64,000 nt of DNA from Roseovarius sp. A-2 (GCF_002072155.1 NZ_BDIY01000002.1:62001-126000), one strand, 5' to 3'; numbered from the stretch's first letter, positions 17,975-28,689 are shown. Program-made: numbers and translations. The notes: generated by a model from the sequence alone, not told the origin.

Positions 17975-18093
17975 TTTGCAGGAATTTGTTTGCAGTTTTG
18001 CAAAACAATGTAACCTTTTCCAGAAGTCGCGCATAAACGTGAGGTTTGCAAAAATTTGCAAGCCACGTTCTGCGATTTCTGCAAAATTTCTGC
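17975..18093. promoter_or_regulatory. Cluster of TTTGCAAA-type elements before prpE
   Basis: The maeB-prpE gap holds repeated variants of one motif: TTTGCA at 17975, TTTGCA at 17989 running into TTTTGCAAAA (17996-18005), TTTGCAAAAATTTGCAA (18045-18061, two inverted TTGCAAA arms) and TTTCTGCAAAA repeated from 18076. TTTGCAAA is the half-site known for the ScfR/RamB regulators of acetate and propionate genes (PccR in Rhodobacter sphaeroides). Propionyl-CoA synthetase is the expected kind of target. Confidence 0.72.
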
Positions 18094-18179
18094 GGCCTTG
18101 TGTCCCGCCGCGATCCATGACGCTTGCCCGAGGGCAGGGTGATCCGTAACACATATGCAACGGATCGGAGGAGGATACG

Positions 18180-20069
18180 ATGGGATACAATGAGGTTTAC
18201 ACCCGCTCTCTGGCGGACCCCGAAGGCTTCTGGATGGAAGAGGCCGACAAGATCGACTGGGTGAAGAAACCCTCCAAGGCGCTGTTTGACGATACCGCCC
18301 CGATCTACGAATGGTTCAGCGACGGGCTGGTCAATACCTGCTGGAACGCGGTGGACCGGCATGTCGAGGCCGGGCGCGGCGCGCAGGCGGCGATCATCCA
18401 TGACAGCCCGGTGACCGGCATCAAGCAGAAGATCAGCTATGCGCAGCTGCGCAGCCGCGTCGCGCGTCTCGCGGGGGCGCTGCGTGACAAGGGCGTGGGA
18501 AAGGGCGATCGCGTCATCATCTACATGCCGATGGTGCCCGAGGCATTGGAGGCGATGCTGGCCTGTGCCCGTCTCGGGGCGGTGCATTCGGTGGTCTTTG
18601 GTGGCTTTGCCGCGCATGAACTGGCGGTGCGGATCGACGATTGCACGCCCAAGGCGATCATCGCCGCCTCCTGCGGGATCGAGCCCGGGCGAGTGGTGCA
18701 TTACAAGCCGCTTCTGGACGGGGCCATCGAGCAGGCCGCGCACAAGCCCGACTTTTGCGTGATTTTCCAGCGCGAGGAAGAGGTCGCGCATCTGGAGGAA
18801 GGGCGCGATCACGACTGGCACGCCTTCCAATACGGGGTCGAGCCCGCCGAGTGTGTGCCGGTCGAGGGCAATCATCCTGCCTATATCCTCTACACCTCCG
18901 GGACCACCGGCGCGCCGAAGGGCGTGGTGCGACCCACCGGTGGGCATCTGGTGGCGCTCAACTGGACGATGAAGAACATCTATAATGTCGATCCGGGCGA
19001 TGTCTTCTGGGCCGCGTCCGATGTGGGTTGGGTCGTGGGCCACAGCTATATCTGCTACGCGCCGCTGATCCATGGCAACACCACCATCGTGTTCGAAGGC
19101 AAGCCGGTGGGCACGCCCGACGCGGGCACGTTCTGGCGGGTGATCTCCGAACATAAGGTCAGGAGTTTCTTTACCGCGCCCACCGCGTTCCGCGCGATCA
19201 AGCGGGTCGATCCGGAGGCCAGGGAACTGGCAAACTATGACATTTCCTGCCTGCGTGCCCTTTATCTAGCGGGCGAACGCGCCGATTCCGACACGATCAA
19301 CTGGGCCGCCGACAAGATGGGTGTACCGGTCTATGACCACTGGTGGCAGACCGAGACCGGCTGGACGATCGCCGGCAACCCCGTCGGGACCGAGGCGTTG
19401 CCCGTCAAGGTCGGCTCGCCCACCGTGGCGATGCCGGGCTATGATGTGCAAATCCTCGATGAGGGCGGGCACGAGGTGCCGCCCGGAACACTCGGTGCTA
19501 TCGCCGTCAGGCTGCCGCTGCCGCCGGGCACGCTGCCGACGCTGTGGAACGCCGAGGATCGCTATCGCAAGTCCTATCTCACTACGTTTCCCGGTTATTA
19601 CGAGACCGGCGATGCGGGCATGAAGGACGAGGACGGCTATCTGTGGATTATGGCGCGCACCGATGACGTGATCAACGTCGCCGGTCATCGCCTCAGCACC
19701 GGCGCGATGGAGGAGGTGCTGGCCAGCCACCCGGATGTGGCCGAATGCGCGGTGATCGGAGTGAGCGACACGCTCAAGGGGCAGGCCCCGGTCGGGTTCG
19801 TCTGTCTGACCAGTGGTGTGAACCGCCCGCATGAAGAGGTCACCGCCGAATGCGTCAAGTTGATCCGCGACCAGATCGGTCCGGTGGCGGCGTTCAAGAT
19901 GGCGGTGGTGGTGGACCGTCTGCCCAAGACGCGCTCGGGCAAGATCCTGCGCGCGATCATGGTCAAGATCGCCGACAATCAAGATTACAAGATGCCCGCG
20001 ACCATCGACGATCCGGCCATTCTGGACGAGATCAGGGCGGCGCTGCAGGGCATCGGGCTGGCGAAATAA
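18180..20069 (+). CDS. prpE: Propionyl-CoA synthetase
   Basis: A 629-residue AMP-forming acyl-CoA synthetase that activates propionate. The phosphate loop is YTSGTTGAPKGVV, the adenine motif region reads DHWWQTETGW, and the C-terminal catalytic Lys is in PKTRSGKIL. The N-terminus (YNEVYTRSLADPEGFW) and length match PrpE rather than Acs, whose own gene lies 15 kb away. A strong GGAGGAGG site precedes the ATG. Confidence 0.94.
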   Translation: MGYNEVYTRSLADPEGFWMEEADKIDWVKKPSKALFDDTAPIYEWFSDGLVNTCWNAVDRHVEAGRGAQAAIIHDSPVTGIKQKISYAQLRSRVARLAGALRDKGVGKGDRVIIYMPMVPEALEAMLACARLGAVHSVVFGGFAAHELAVRIDDCTPKAIIAASCGIEPGRVVHYKPLLDGAIEQAAHKPDFCVIFQREEEVAHLEEGRDHDWHAFQYGVEPAECVPVEGNHPAYILYTSGTTGAPKGVVRPTGGHLVALNWTMKNIYNVDPGDVFWAASDVGWVVGHSYICYAPLIHGNTTIVFEGKPVGTPDAGTFWRVISEHKVRSFFTAPTAFRAIKRVDPEARELANYDISCLRALYLAGERADSDTINWAADKMGVPVYDHWWQTETGWTIAGNPVGTEALPVKVGSPTVAMPGYDVQILDEGGHEVPPGTLGAIAVRLPLPPGTLPTLWNAEDRYRKSYLTTFPGYYETGDAGMKDEDGYLWIMARTDDVINVAGHRLSTGAMEEVLASHPDVAECAVIGVSDTLKGQAPVGFVCLTSGVNRPHEEVTAECVKLIRDQIGPVAAFKMAVVVDRLPKTRSGKILRAIMVKIADNQDYKMPATIDDPAILDEIRAALQGIGLAK

Positions 20070-20110
20070 CTGAAGCGCGCGCCGGAATTGACCCGGCGCG
20101 CGCAGGGGGA

Positions 20111-20818
20111 TCAGGCCGCCGCGCGGTCCGTATCGCGCAAGGCGGCCAGCATGTACTCGGCCACCCCGGCAGAGGAATCGGGGTTTTGCCCGGTCACGAT
20201 CCGGTCGTCACGCAGGGCGAAGCCGCAGAAATCCTCGACCCCGCATTCGAACTCGGCACCTTGCTTGCGCAGGGCGTCTTCGAGCAGGTAAGGCACGACA
20301 TCGGAGAGGCCTGCCGCGCGCTCCTCGGAATTGGTGAATCCGTTGATGCGCCGCCCTTTGATCAGCGGGGTGCCGTCGCTCAGCGTCGCCTCGATGAGCC
20401 CGGCGGGACCGTGGCACACGGCGCCGACGACGCCACCGTTTTCATAAATGGTCGAGACCGCCTTGGCGACGGCGGGCGTCTGGCGCAGATCCCACATGGT
20501 GCCATGCCCGCCGGGCAGGAACACCGCGTCATAGCGCGAGGCGTCAACCTTGCTGACGGCGGCGGTGTCGCTCAGGGCCTGCATGGCATGCGTGTCCTCA
20601 ACGAACCGCGTCACGGCGTCTGAGCGTGCGGCCGGATCATCGTCCGAGGACGGGTCCGCCGGGGACTGGCCGCCAAGCGGGCTGGCGAGATCGACCTCAT
20701 AGCCTGCATCGCGGAAGGTCCAGTAGGGTATCGCCATTTCTTCCCAGTAAAAGCCGGTCGGCGCGCCGTCCTGTCCCATCTTGTCACAGGAGGTGAGGAT
20801 CATCAGTATGCGTGTCAT
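20111..20818 (-). CDS. DJ-1/PfpI-type glutamine amidotransferase-like protein
   Basis: 235 residues with the class I amidotransferase-like fold: an LPGGHGTMWDL loop and the nucleophile elbow AVCHGPAG with Cys135 and His136, as in Hsp31-like glyoxalase/deglycase members. Glu27 region (YWEEMAIPYW) and the SPADPSS loop fit the same subgroup. Likely roles are detoxification of methylglyoxal or a chaperone function. It is convergent with prpE. Confidence 0.88.
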   Translation of the reverse strand: MTRILMILTSCDKMGQDGAPTGFYWEEMAIPYWTFRDAGYEVDLASPLGGQSPADPSSDDDPAARSDAVTRFVEDTHAMQALSDTAAVSKVDASRYDAVFLPGGHGTMWDLRQTPAVAKAVSTIYENGGVVGAVCHGPAGLIEATLSDGTPLIKGRRINGFTNSEERAAGLSDVVPYLLEDALRKQGAEFECGVEDFCGFALRDDRIVTGQNPDSSAGVAEYMLAALRDTDRAAA

Positions 20819-21184
20819 TGTGAACGCTCCTTTTCATTTCGATTCAGGTGGGTGCGGGATGCCCGGTCGCAGGCGTTGGCGCGGCCGGTGTTACGCGGAC
20901 CGTCACGTCAGGCTTTCTGCGATGCGATCACGAGACAGACGTTGCGTGCCCTCAGATGCCGGATCGCGATGGCGCGGCCAGGCAGCATCAGCGCGGCCCA
21001 GGCCACCAAACCCCGGGCCATGCAGGATTGTGCCGAATGCTGTGTAACTCTGTGCCATAGCCTTAGACCTAAGCAGGCGCGCGGGTCTTTTAACCCCCGG
21101 AGGCTGCGACGCGGCGGACATCCGCCGGATTGGCCTTTCCAGGTGCCTCACGCACGGCGGCTCTGCCATGTCGAGACGAGAAGA
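20819..21184. other. Stretch without a recognisable gene
   Basis: Frames on both strands are open here, including a 209-codon minus-strand frame from 20903, but they lack recognisable domains and good ribosome sites. The minus-strand frame also runs through a hairpin and a better small gene. I see nothing to annotate beyond the presumed promoter of the PfpI-type gene at the left end. Confidence 0.5.
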
Positions 21185-21211
21185 CCCCCGCGCGGCTTGT
21201 GCGCGCGGGGG
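21185..21211 (-). terminator. Stem-loop, possible terminator of a small gene
   Basis: Nine-base arms CCCCCGCGC (21185-21193) and GCGCGGGGG (21203-21211) around a nine-base loop. On the minus strand it is followed by TCTTCTC, a weak T tract, and it lies 42 bases after the stop of the small gene at 21253-21420. Confidence 0.5.
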
Positions 21212-21252
21212 CCGGAAACCCGGCAGGCCGGGCAGGGGAAGAGCCGTGCGGT

Positions 21253-21420
21253 CTAGGACCGCTGCCCGCTCAGAACCATGACTTCGACGGGACTGGGAAG
21301 CAGACTTGTCAACGCGCCTGGATCGCCTTGTCTCAGCGTCTCGCGATCCTCGTACACAACGAGTCCCATGACGATCGAAGCTCCGAGAAGGAGTAACCTG
21401 AGGCAGTTTGCCAGCCGCAT
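21253..21420 (-). CDS. Small single-helix membrane or exported peptide
   Basis: 55 residues with a hydrophobic N-terminal helix (about 4-22, LRLLLLGASIVMGLVV) and a polar tail. It could be a membrane anchor or a leader. An AAAGGGAAAG purine tract precedes the ATG and a stem-loop follows the stop, which together support it. No family recognised, and the frame extends upstream, so the start is uncertain. Confidence 0.45.
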   Translation of the reverse strand: MRLANCLRLLLLGASIVMGLVVYEDRETLRQGDPGALTSLLPSPVEVMVLSGQRS

Positions 21421-21581
21421 GACTGCTTTCCCTTTCGAATTGCTTGTCAGGAACCTGCGCTTGGCAGGTGAGACGAGTTTGCGTCCGGGGGCCACGGTCA
21501 GGCAATATCGCGCGGTTGATATCCGATAACACTGCCTCTTTTCGCCGGGTGCGATCGGCTTATCTGTCCCTCAGGAGGTCG

Positions 21582-22134
21582 TGATACGCCTTGTTTTCAT
21601 AGCTCTTTCTGACTGTCTGGTCTGTGTCATGCCCGATCCGTCGCGTGCCGAGCCTGCTATTGCCGAATTTGCCGCGCCGCAGTTCGACAGCTATCGCGGC
21701 ATCAGCGATCAGGTGATGGGCGGCGTCTCCCAGGGCGAGGCGCGGATCGAGTGATCAGACGAGAGCCGCTATCTGCGCCGGACCGGCACGGTCAGCACCG
21801 GCAATCGCGGTGTTTTCCTTTAGGCGCACGTGCCGCGCGACGCGGGCCTGCGTGAGCGTGCGCAGGGCATTGTCGTGCGGGACAAGAGACCGGGGGACGG
21901 TATGTCGTGCATCTGCGGACGCGGGGTACGGTGCTGCCCTGGCAATATTACCAGGTCAGATTCGAGACCGGTGATGACTGGCGGGAGGTGCGCATTCTCC
22001 TTTCTGCGTTCGCCCCGTCCGGCGCGCTTTTGCGCGCCACACCGGATACTGCATCCGTGACCAGCCTCGCGGCGGTGACCTGTGGGCGTGATCATCAGGC
22101 GGATCTGTCGTTCCGGTGGATCTGGTGTTATTGA
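21582..22134 (+). pseudogene. Decayed CIA30-family protein
   Basis: The frame from GTG 21582 gives SDQVMGGVSQGEARIE, RTGTVSTGNRGVFL and further text typical of bacterial CIA30 (NADH:ubiquinone oxidoreductase intermediate-associated protein 30) domains. It is broken by TGA at 21752 and TAG at 21821 (where homologs usually have a Gln). Near 21896-21901 the frame shifts and continues as YVVHLRTRGTVLPWQYYQ, then FETGDDWREVRI, to TGA 22132-22134. Two stops plus a frameshift in one domain rule out a functional product. Confidence 0.85.
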
Positions 22135-22192
22135 TCAGGTTTGTGAAAGTTATACGGTCAAAGCTGTAGGTATTCCGGCATTCAAGGTGGCT

Positions 22193-22954
22193 TTATGTAA
22201 ACTGTTCGCGCAGCAGTCGCTCTTCAAGACCGTGACCGGGATCGAACAGGATGCGATGCGCGATGCTGGTCTCCGAGCGGATTTCCACCCAGAGCACGCT
22301 TTCCACCCAACGGCTGTCGGCATCGGCCATGACCGGGCGTTTGTCTGGGTCGACCACGTCGAAACGGACCTTGGCGGTCTTGGGGATCAGCGCCCCGCGC
22401 CAGCGGCGCGGGCGAAAGGCGGCAACGGCAGTCAGCGCCAGAACATCCGAGCCGATCGGCAGGATCGGGCCGTGCGCGCTATAGTTATAGGCGGTCGATC
22501 CGGCGGGCGTGGCCACAAGCGCGCCGTCGCAGACCAGCTGTTCCAGCCGCAATCGCCCGTCTATGGTGATCCGCAGCTTGGCCGCCTGCGGGCCTGCGCG
22601 CAGCAGCGAGACCTCGTTGATCGCCAGCGCCTCGTGCATCGTTCCGTCACGTGATTGTGCCTTCATGCTCAACGGGTTGATGACCTCTTCCTCGGCGGCG
22701 TGCAGGCGGTCGATCAGATCGGTTTCGCTGTATTCGTTCATCAGAAAGCCGACGGTGCCCCGGTTCATGCCATAGACCGGCGCATCAAGCGCCTGCGTGC
22801 GATGCAAGGTATGGAGCATGAACCCGTCGCCACCGAGCGCCACGATCACATCCGCCTCTGCCTCGGGGACATCGCCGAACCGATGGATGAGCGCGGCACG
22901 GGCGGTTTGCGCGACGGGCATGTCGCTGGCGACAAAGGCGATCTTGCGGCTCAT
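22193..22954 (-). CDS. nadK: NAD kinase
   Basis: A 253-residue enzyme phosphorylating NAD to NADP. It has the diagnostic GGDG motif (41-44), NRGTVGFLMNE, and the glycine-rich TPAGSTAYNYSA loop. The ATG at 22954 gives the normal N-terminus; the 50-codon upstream extension has no similarity. It is divergent from glyA with 170 bases between. Confidence 0.96.
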   Translation of the reverse strand: MSRKIAFVASDMPVAQTARAALIHRFGDVPEAEADVIVALGGDGFMLHTLHRTQALDAPVYGMNRGTVGFLMNEYSETDLIDRLHAAEEEVINPLSMKAQSRDGTMHEALAINEVSLLRAGPQAAKLRITIDGRLRLEQLVCDGALVATPAGSTAYNYSAHGPILPIGSDVLALTAVAAFRPRRWRGALIPKTAKVRFDVVDPDKRPVMADADSRWVESVLWVEIRSETSIAHRILFDPGHGLEERLLREQFT

Positions 22955-23124
22955 GCCAGGGTCCTGTTTCCAAAAGGCGATGCACTGGCGCGGATCGAAC
23001 CACAATTCCCGCGCCAAGACCAGACGTGCCGGTCCTGCAAGCGGATTCGTCGCTTTACATTCTTCCAAAGCGAACGAGTTTCCTTTAGGAAATCGAAAAT
23101 TCACCCTCTGCCGGAGTTGTTCAC

Positions 23125-24432
23125 ATGCCTCATGACGGAAATCAGCCAGTCGCTGACCAAGGCTTTTTCACGGAAACCCTCGCCTCGCGCGATCCCGATC
23201 TCTTTGGCGCGATCCGTCAGGAGCTGGGTCGTCAGCGCGACGAGATCGAGCTCATTGCCAGCGAGAACATCGTCTCTGCTGCCGTGATGGAGGCACAGGG
23301 CAGCGTGATGACCAATAAATACGCCGAGGGTTATCCCGGTCGGCGTTATTACGGTGGTTGCCAATATGTTGATATCGCGGAAAATCTCGCCATCGAGCGA
23401 GCCTGCGAACTGTTTGGCTGCGGCTTTGTCAACGTGCAGCCCAATTCGGGCAGTCAGGCCAATCAGGGTGTGTTCAACGCGCTGTTGCAGCCCGGCGATA
23501 CCATTCTGGGCATGAGCCTTGATGCCGGTGGGCACCTCACGCATGGCGCGGCGCCCAACCAGTCGGGCAAGTGGTTTAACGCGGTGCAGTACGGGGTGCG
23601 CAAAGAGGACAACCTGATCGACTACGACCAGATCCAGGCGCTGGCGAGTGAGCATCAGCCCAAGCTGATCATCGCCGGTGGTTCGGCCATCCCGCGCCAG
23701 ATCGACTTTGCCAAGATGCGGGAAATCGCCGATTCCGTCGGGGCTTATCTGCATGTGGACATGGCGCATTTTGCCGGTCTGGTGGCGGCGGGCGAGCATC
23801 CCAGCCCGTTCCCACACGCGCATGTGGCGACCACCACGACGCACAAGACGCTGCGCGGCCCGCGTGGCGGCATGATCCTGACGAATGACGAGGCACTGGC
23901 CAAGAAATTCAACTCGGCGATCTTTCCGGGCATCCAGGGCGGGCCGCTGATGCATGTGATTGCGGCCAAGGCAGTGGCCTTTGGCGAGGCCCTGCGCCCG
24001 GAATTCAAGACCTACATTCAACAGGTTATCAAGAACGCGCAGGCGCTGTCGGACCAGTTGATTAAGGGTGGGCTGGATACGATCACCCATGGCACGGACA
24101 CCCATGTCGTTCTGGTTGATCTGCGCCCCAAGGGTGTCACCGGCAATATCGTCGACAAGGCATTGGGCCGGGCGCATATCACTTGCAACAAGAACGGCGT
24201 GCCGTTTGACCCGGAAAAACCCACTGTTACCAGTGGTATACGTCTTGGGTCACCCGCGGGAACGACGCGTGGATTCGGCGAGGCGGAGTTTCGGCAGATC
24301 GCGGATTGGATCATCGAGGTGGTCGATGGGCTGGCCGCGAATGGCGAAGAGGGCAATGCGGCGGTCGAGGCCAAGGTGAAGGCCGAGGTTGCGGCGATGT
24401 GTGCGCGCTTCCCGCTCTATCCGAATCTCTGA
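23125..24432 (+). CDS. glyA: Serine hydroxymethyltransferase
   Basis: A 435-residue PLP enzyme interconverting serine and glycine with tetrahydrofolate, the main source of one-carbon units. Seen: [11 protein letters not shown] near the start, [14 protein letters not shown], the PLP-Lys motif [14 protein letters not shown], and NKNGVPFDP near the C-terminus. A single gene ending in a strong terminator. No glycine riboswitch is visible upstream. Confidence 0.98.
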   Translation: MPHDGNQPVADQGFFTETLASRDPDLFGAIRQELGRQRDEIELIASENIVSAAVMEAQGSVMTNKYAEGYPGRRYYGGCQYVDIAENLAIERACELFGCGFVNVQPNSGSQANQGVFNALLQPGDTILGMSLDAGGHLTHGAAPNQSGKWFNAVQYGVRKEDNLIDYDQIQALASEHQPKLIIAGGSAIPRQIDFAKMREIADSVGAYLHVDMAHFAGLVAAGEHPSPFPHAHVATTTTHKTLRGPRGGMILTNDEALAKKFNSAIFPGIQGGPLMHVIAAKAVAFGEALRPEFKTYIQQVIKNAQALSDQLIKGGLDTITHGTDTHVVLVDLRPKGVTGNIVDKALGRAHITCNKNGVPFDPEKPTVTSGIRLGSPAGTTRGFGEAEFRQIADWIIEVVDGLAANGEEGNAAVEAKVKAEVAAMCARFPLYPNL

Positions 24433-24452
24433 GCCGGAGGGCAGAAAGAAAA

Positions 24453-24485
24453 CCCCGCGCAGTTTGATTTCTGCGCGGGGCTTTT
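24453..24485 (+). terminator. Rho-independent terminator after glyA
   Basis: Perfect ten-base arms CCCCGCGCAG (24453-24462) and CTGCGCGGGG (24471-24480) with an eight-base loop, followed by CTTTTT, 20 bases after the glyA stop. Confidence 0.92.
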
Positions 24486-24515
24486 TGTTTGATAACAATG
24501 GTGTGCAGGTTGAAG

Positions 24516-24890
24516 TTAACCCGCACCCTGCCAGCGGATCAAGGCGTATATCAGCCCGCCCAACAGTATCAGATTGAGCACGATACCCCCCAGTAGGCGC
24601 AGGATCGCGGTCTTGCGCGCCTCGTCCGGGTCAAGCGTGTCGAGATAGTGACGCATATCCGTGAAAGCGTTGTTTACGCTCGACAAATCCAGTATCCGGG
24701 CGAGCTTGGGATGGGCCATCCAATCCTGCGCGCCGAGGATGATCTGACCGGCCCGGCGCTGACGGCGGGGTAGCCGCCGCCCGGCCCGGCGCAATTGCCG
24801 CTCAAGTGTCGCGCCGCGCAGGCGCATCCTGTCCGAGAGCGCGGTTTGCAGCTGCACCACCATTGTCTGAAACGCTTCGGTATCAATCAC
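24516..24890 (-). CDS. Hypothetical protein with one C-terminal membrane helix
   Basis: 124 residues: a strongly basic N-terminal half (several Arg-Arg pairs between 40 and 65) and one hydrophobic helix at about 98-118 (LGGIVLNLILLGGLIYALI). The arrangement suggests a tail-anchored inner membrane protein with a cytoplasmic basic domain. No family recognised. It is convergent with glyA and shares the terminator region. Confidence 0.65.
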   Translation of the reverse strand: MIDTEAFQTMVVQLQTALSDRMRLRGATLERQLRRAGRRLPRRQRRAGQIILGAQDWMAHPKLARILDLSSVNNAFTDMRHYLDTLDPDEARKTAILRLLGGIVLNLILLGGLIYALIRWQGAG

Positions 24891-24980
24891 TTGGTCGCCC
24901 CTTTGACGGCAGTGTAGCGGGCTGTTGCTGGCTGCTCAAGGGGGCTGGTCATTGATCCGGCGGGGCGATATTCAAGGACC

Positions 24981-25739
24981 ATGTTGAACCGGATCGAACA
25001 TGGTGCGCCGACCGACAGGCCCGGATTGGTGATTGTTCACGGGCTTTATGGCTCGGGGCGGAACTGGGGGGTGATTGCGAAACGCCTTTCGGACAATCGA
25101 CACGTGGTCGCGGTCGATCAACGCAATCATGGGTCAAGCCCTTGGTTTGAAACGCAGTCTTACGAAGACATGGCCGCCGATCTGGCCGAGGTCATCGAGG
25201 ATATCGGCACCCCCTGCGACGTTCTGGGGCATTCGATGGGGGGCAAGGCGGCGATGGTGCTGGCGCTGACGCGGCCTGATCTGGTCAACAGCCTGATCGT
25301 GGCAGATATTGCGCCCGTCGCCTATGAGCACACCCAGATACAGTATATCGAGGCGATGAAAGCCGTGGACCTGTCGCGGGTCGAGCGGCGCTCTGACGCT
25401 GCTGAGCAACTGCGCGAGACGGTGGACAACCCCGCGCTTGTGCCATTTTTCTTGCAGGCGATCGACGTGACCGGGAAACGCTGGTTGCTGAATCTCGACA
25501 CGCTGGCGCGCGAGATGCCGAAGATCCTGAGCTTTCCCGAGATGTCAGGCTCTTACCGTGGGCGCACCCTGTTCCTGAGCGGGGCGGAGTCGGATTATGT
25601 CGGGCACGCGCATCGCGACCGGATCAAGGCGCTGTTCCCGGCGGCTCAGTTCGCCAAGATCCCCGGCGCAGGCCATTGGCTGCATGCCGAGAAGCCGCGC
25701 GAGTTCGAGGCGGCGGTGCGCGTGTGGCTGGGGGACTGA
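24981..25739 (+). CDS. Alpha/beta hydrolase (YbfF-like esterase)
   Basis: 252 residues with the oxyanion loop VHGLYGSGRNW, the nucleophile elbow GHSMGG (Ser85) and the catalytic His in GAGHWLH near the C-terminus. The DQRNHGSSPW segment is typical of the YbfF acyl-CoA/ester hydrolase group. The substrate is unknown. It is convergent with a small membrane protein gene nine bases away. Confidence 0.9.
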   Translation: MLNRIEHGAPTDRPGLVIVHGLYGSGRNWGVIAKRLSDNRHVVAVDQRNHGSSPWFETQSYEDMAADLAEVIEDIGTPCDVLGHSMGGKAAMVLALTRPDLVNSLIVADIAPVAYEHTQIQYIEAMKAVDLSRVERRSDAAEQLRETVDNPALVPFFLQAIDVTGKRWLLNLDTLAREMPKILSFPEMSGSYRGRTLFLSGAESDYVGHAHRDRIKALFPAAQFAKIPGAGHWLHAEKPREFEAAVRVWLGD

Positions 25740-25748
25740 ATGCGGTGA

Positions 25749-25934
25749 TCAATCGTCCTCGTAAAGCATTTTGGTCACGACGTAAGTCACCGGAAAGGCC
25801 GCAACAAAGCCGAGAGCGGCGGCGATCAGGATCGGGATAAGCGTGTCCTGCCCGATCACAAGGGCAGCGATGACGGCAGAACCCGCGAGGGTGGAGCCGA
25901 TGAAAAGATGCAGGATGAAGCCAAGGCGCAGCAT
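25749..25934 (-). CDS. Two-helix mini membrane protein
   Basis: 61 residues, almost wholly two hydrophobic helices (about 5-25 and 31-52), ending KMLYEDD. Similar Rhodobacteraceae proteins of about 60 residues are often labelled CTP synthetase in databases, with no sequence reason. The ATG at 25934 opens MLRLGFILHLFIG; the longer frame upstream lacks support. Its second helix (ALGFVAAFPVTYVV) resembles that of the 81-residue protein at 28947-29192. Confidence 0.78.
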   Translation of the reverse strand: MLRLGFILHLFIGSTLAGSAVIAALVIGQDTLIPILIAAALGFVAAFPVTYVVTKMLYEDD

Positions 25935-26058
25935 GGGGTCTCCGGGTCTGAGGGGTGTTGCGGCTAGTCTTAGGCGCGGTTTGGCGCGGGCACATTGATC
26001 TGAGTCACAATAGTCTGGATTTACAGGCGCGGGCCGCGCGGGGTATCCTTGTCTGATC

Positions 26059-27060
26059 ATGACATGCGGGGGACGTGCCATCACCGATAAACGTAGCCAT
26101 GTGAACAAGGTCCTCGAACAGTCGCAATCCGCCTCTGCCCCGGCGCGGTCGCGGGTGGTGGCGTCGTGGCGGCGGTCGATGGTACAGCACGGGCTGGACC
26201 CCGCCGAGCGGCGCGCGCCCGAGCGGGTAGAGGAGACCGACTTGCGGCAGCGGCAGGCGGGGTTGGAGCAATTCCTGCAAGTGGCGGCGCCGAAGCTGGA
26301 TCACCTCTTCGGTTTGCTGGGCCATTCAGGCTGCGCCGTGCTGCTGACCGATGCCGAGGGCGTGGTGCTGGATCAACGCTGTGCCGAGGGCGATGCGTCG
26401 ATCTTCGAGGATTGGGGGCTGTGGAAGGGGGCGGACTGGTCCGAGGCCGCCGAGGGCACCAACGGGATCGGCACCTGTATCGCCGAGGATCGCCGTGTCA
26501 TCATCCACCGCGACGAGCATTTTCTGGCGCGCAACACCGCGATGAGCTGCATGGATGCGCCGATCTACGGGGCTGACGGGCGGATCATGGCGGCGCTCGA
26601 CGTGTCCTCGGCGCGGTCGGATCAGACCGAGGCGTTCAACCGGCTGATTGGCGCAATGGTGGCGCAGACCGCGCGGCAGATCGAGGCCGATAATTTCCGC
26701 GCCGCCTATCCGCGCGCCCGCATTCTCTACGCCGATCACGATGACAGCGATGCAGCGATGCTGCTGGCCGTCGATGGCGATGATATCGTCGTGGGGGCCA
26801 CGCGCGCCGCGCGCAAGGCGTTCGGGCTGGGGCAGGCGGCTGCGATCCGCCCGGTGCCCGCGAGCGACATTTTCGGCCGCGAGGACGGGCCGCGCGGCTT
26901 CGAGAAGGCCGAGCGTGCGGCGGTGATTCGGGCGCTGGCGCGGGCCGGGGGCAACGTCTCCGAGGCCGCGCGCGCGCTGGGCATAGGGCGCGCAACGCTC
27001 TATCGACGGATGAAGCGGCTTGGTCTCAACGAAAGCACCGGTGACCTGTCTCAGGACTGA
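26059..27060 (+). CDS. GAF domain regulator with Fis-type HTH, no AAA+ domain
   Basis: 333 residues: an N-terminal region like AcoR-type activators (VVASWRRSMVQHGLDP), a GAF domain with TNGIGTCIAEDRRVIIHRDEHF (about 135-155), a long middle part, and a C-terminal Fis-type helix-turn-helix (NVSEAARALGIGRATLYRRMKRLGL, about 297-321). The sigma-54-contacting AAA+ module with GAFTGA is missing, so it should work without sigma-54. It lies just before an aldehyde dehydrogenase gene and is its likely regulator. The ATG at 26059 has no clear ribosome site; GTG 26101 is an alternative start. Confidence 0.85.
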   Translation: MTCGGRAITDKRSHVNKVLEQSQSASAPARSRVVASWRRSMVQHGLDPAERRAPERVEETDLRQRQAGLEQFLQVAAPKLDHLFGLLGHSGCAVLLTDAEGVVLDQRCAEGDASIFEDWGLWKGADWSEAAEGTNGIGTCIAEDRRVIIHRDEHFLARNTAMSCMDAPIYGADGRIMAALDVSSARSDQTEAFNRLIGAMVAQTARQIEADNFRAAYPRARILYADHDDSDAAMLLAVDGDDIVVGATRAARKAFGLGQAAAIRPVPASDIFGREDGPRGFEKAERAAVIRALARAGGNVSEAARALGIGRATLYRRMKRLGLNESTGDLSQD

Positions 27061-27066
27061 GACAGG
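27045..27066. promoter_or_regulatory. Perfect 9-bp inverted repeat between regulator and aldehyde dehydrogenase
   Basis: Arms CCTGTCTCA (27045-27053) and TGAGACAGG (27058-27066) with a GGAC spacer, overlapping the stop codon of the GAF/HTH gene and ending 102 bases before the aldehyde dehydrogenase start. No T run follows, so an operator for the Fis-type regulator is more likely than a terminator. Confidence 0.55.
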
Positions 27067-27168
27067 TGGGCTTGCCCGTCGCCCGGCGACGGGGTGACGC
27101 GGGGTGCCGCGGCGCGCAGGTTTGCCCCATTCCCCGGCGGAGGACCGGGGGCAACCGGAGGAAACCCA

Positions 27169-28689
<1,521 letters not shown>

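Noticed and set aside
20903..21532. 209-codon minus-strand frame between the PfpI-type gene and the CIA30 remnant
   Set aside because: Composition rich in Arg, Ser and Pro, no recognisable domain, and it runs through a hairpin and a better-supported small gene.
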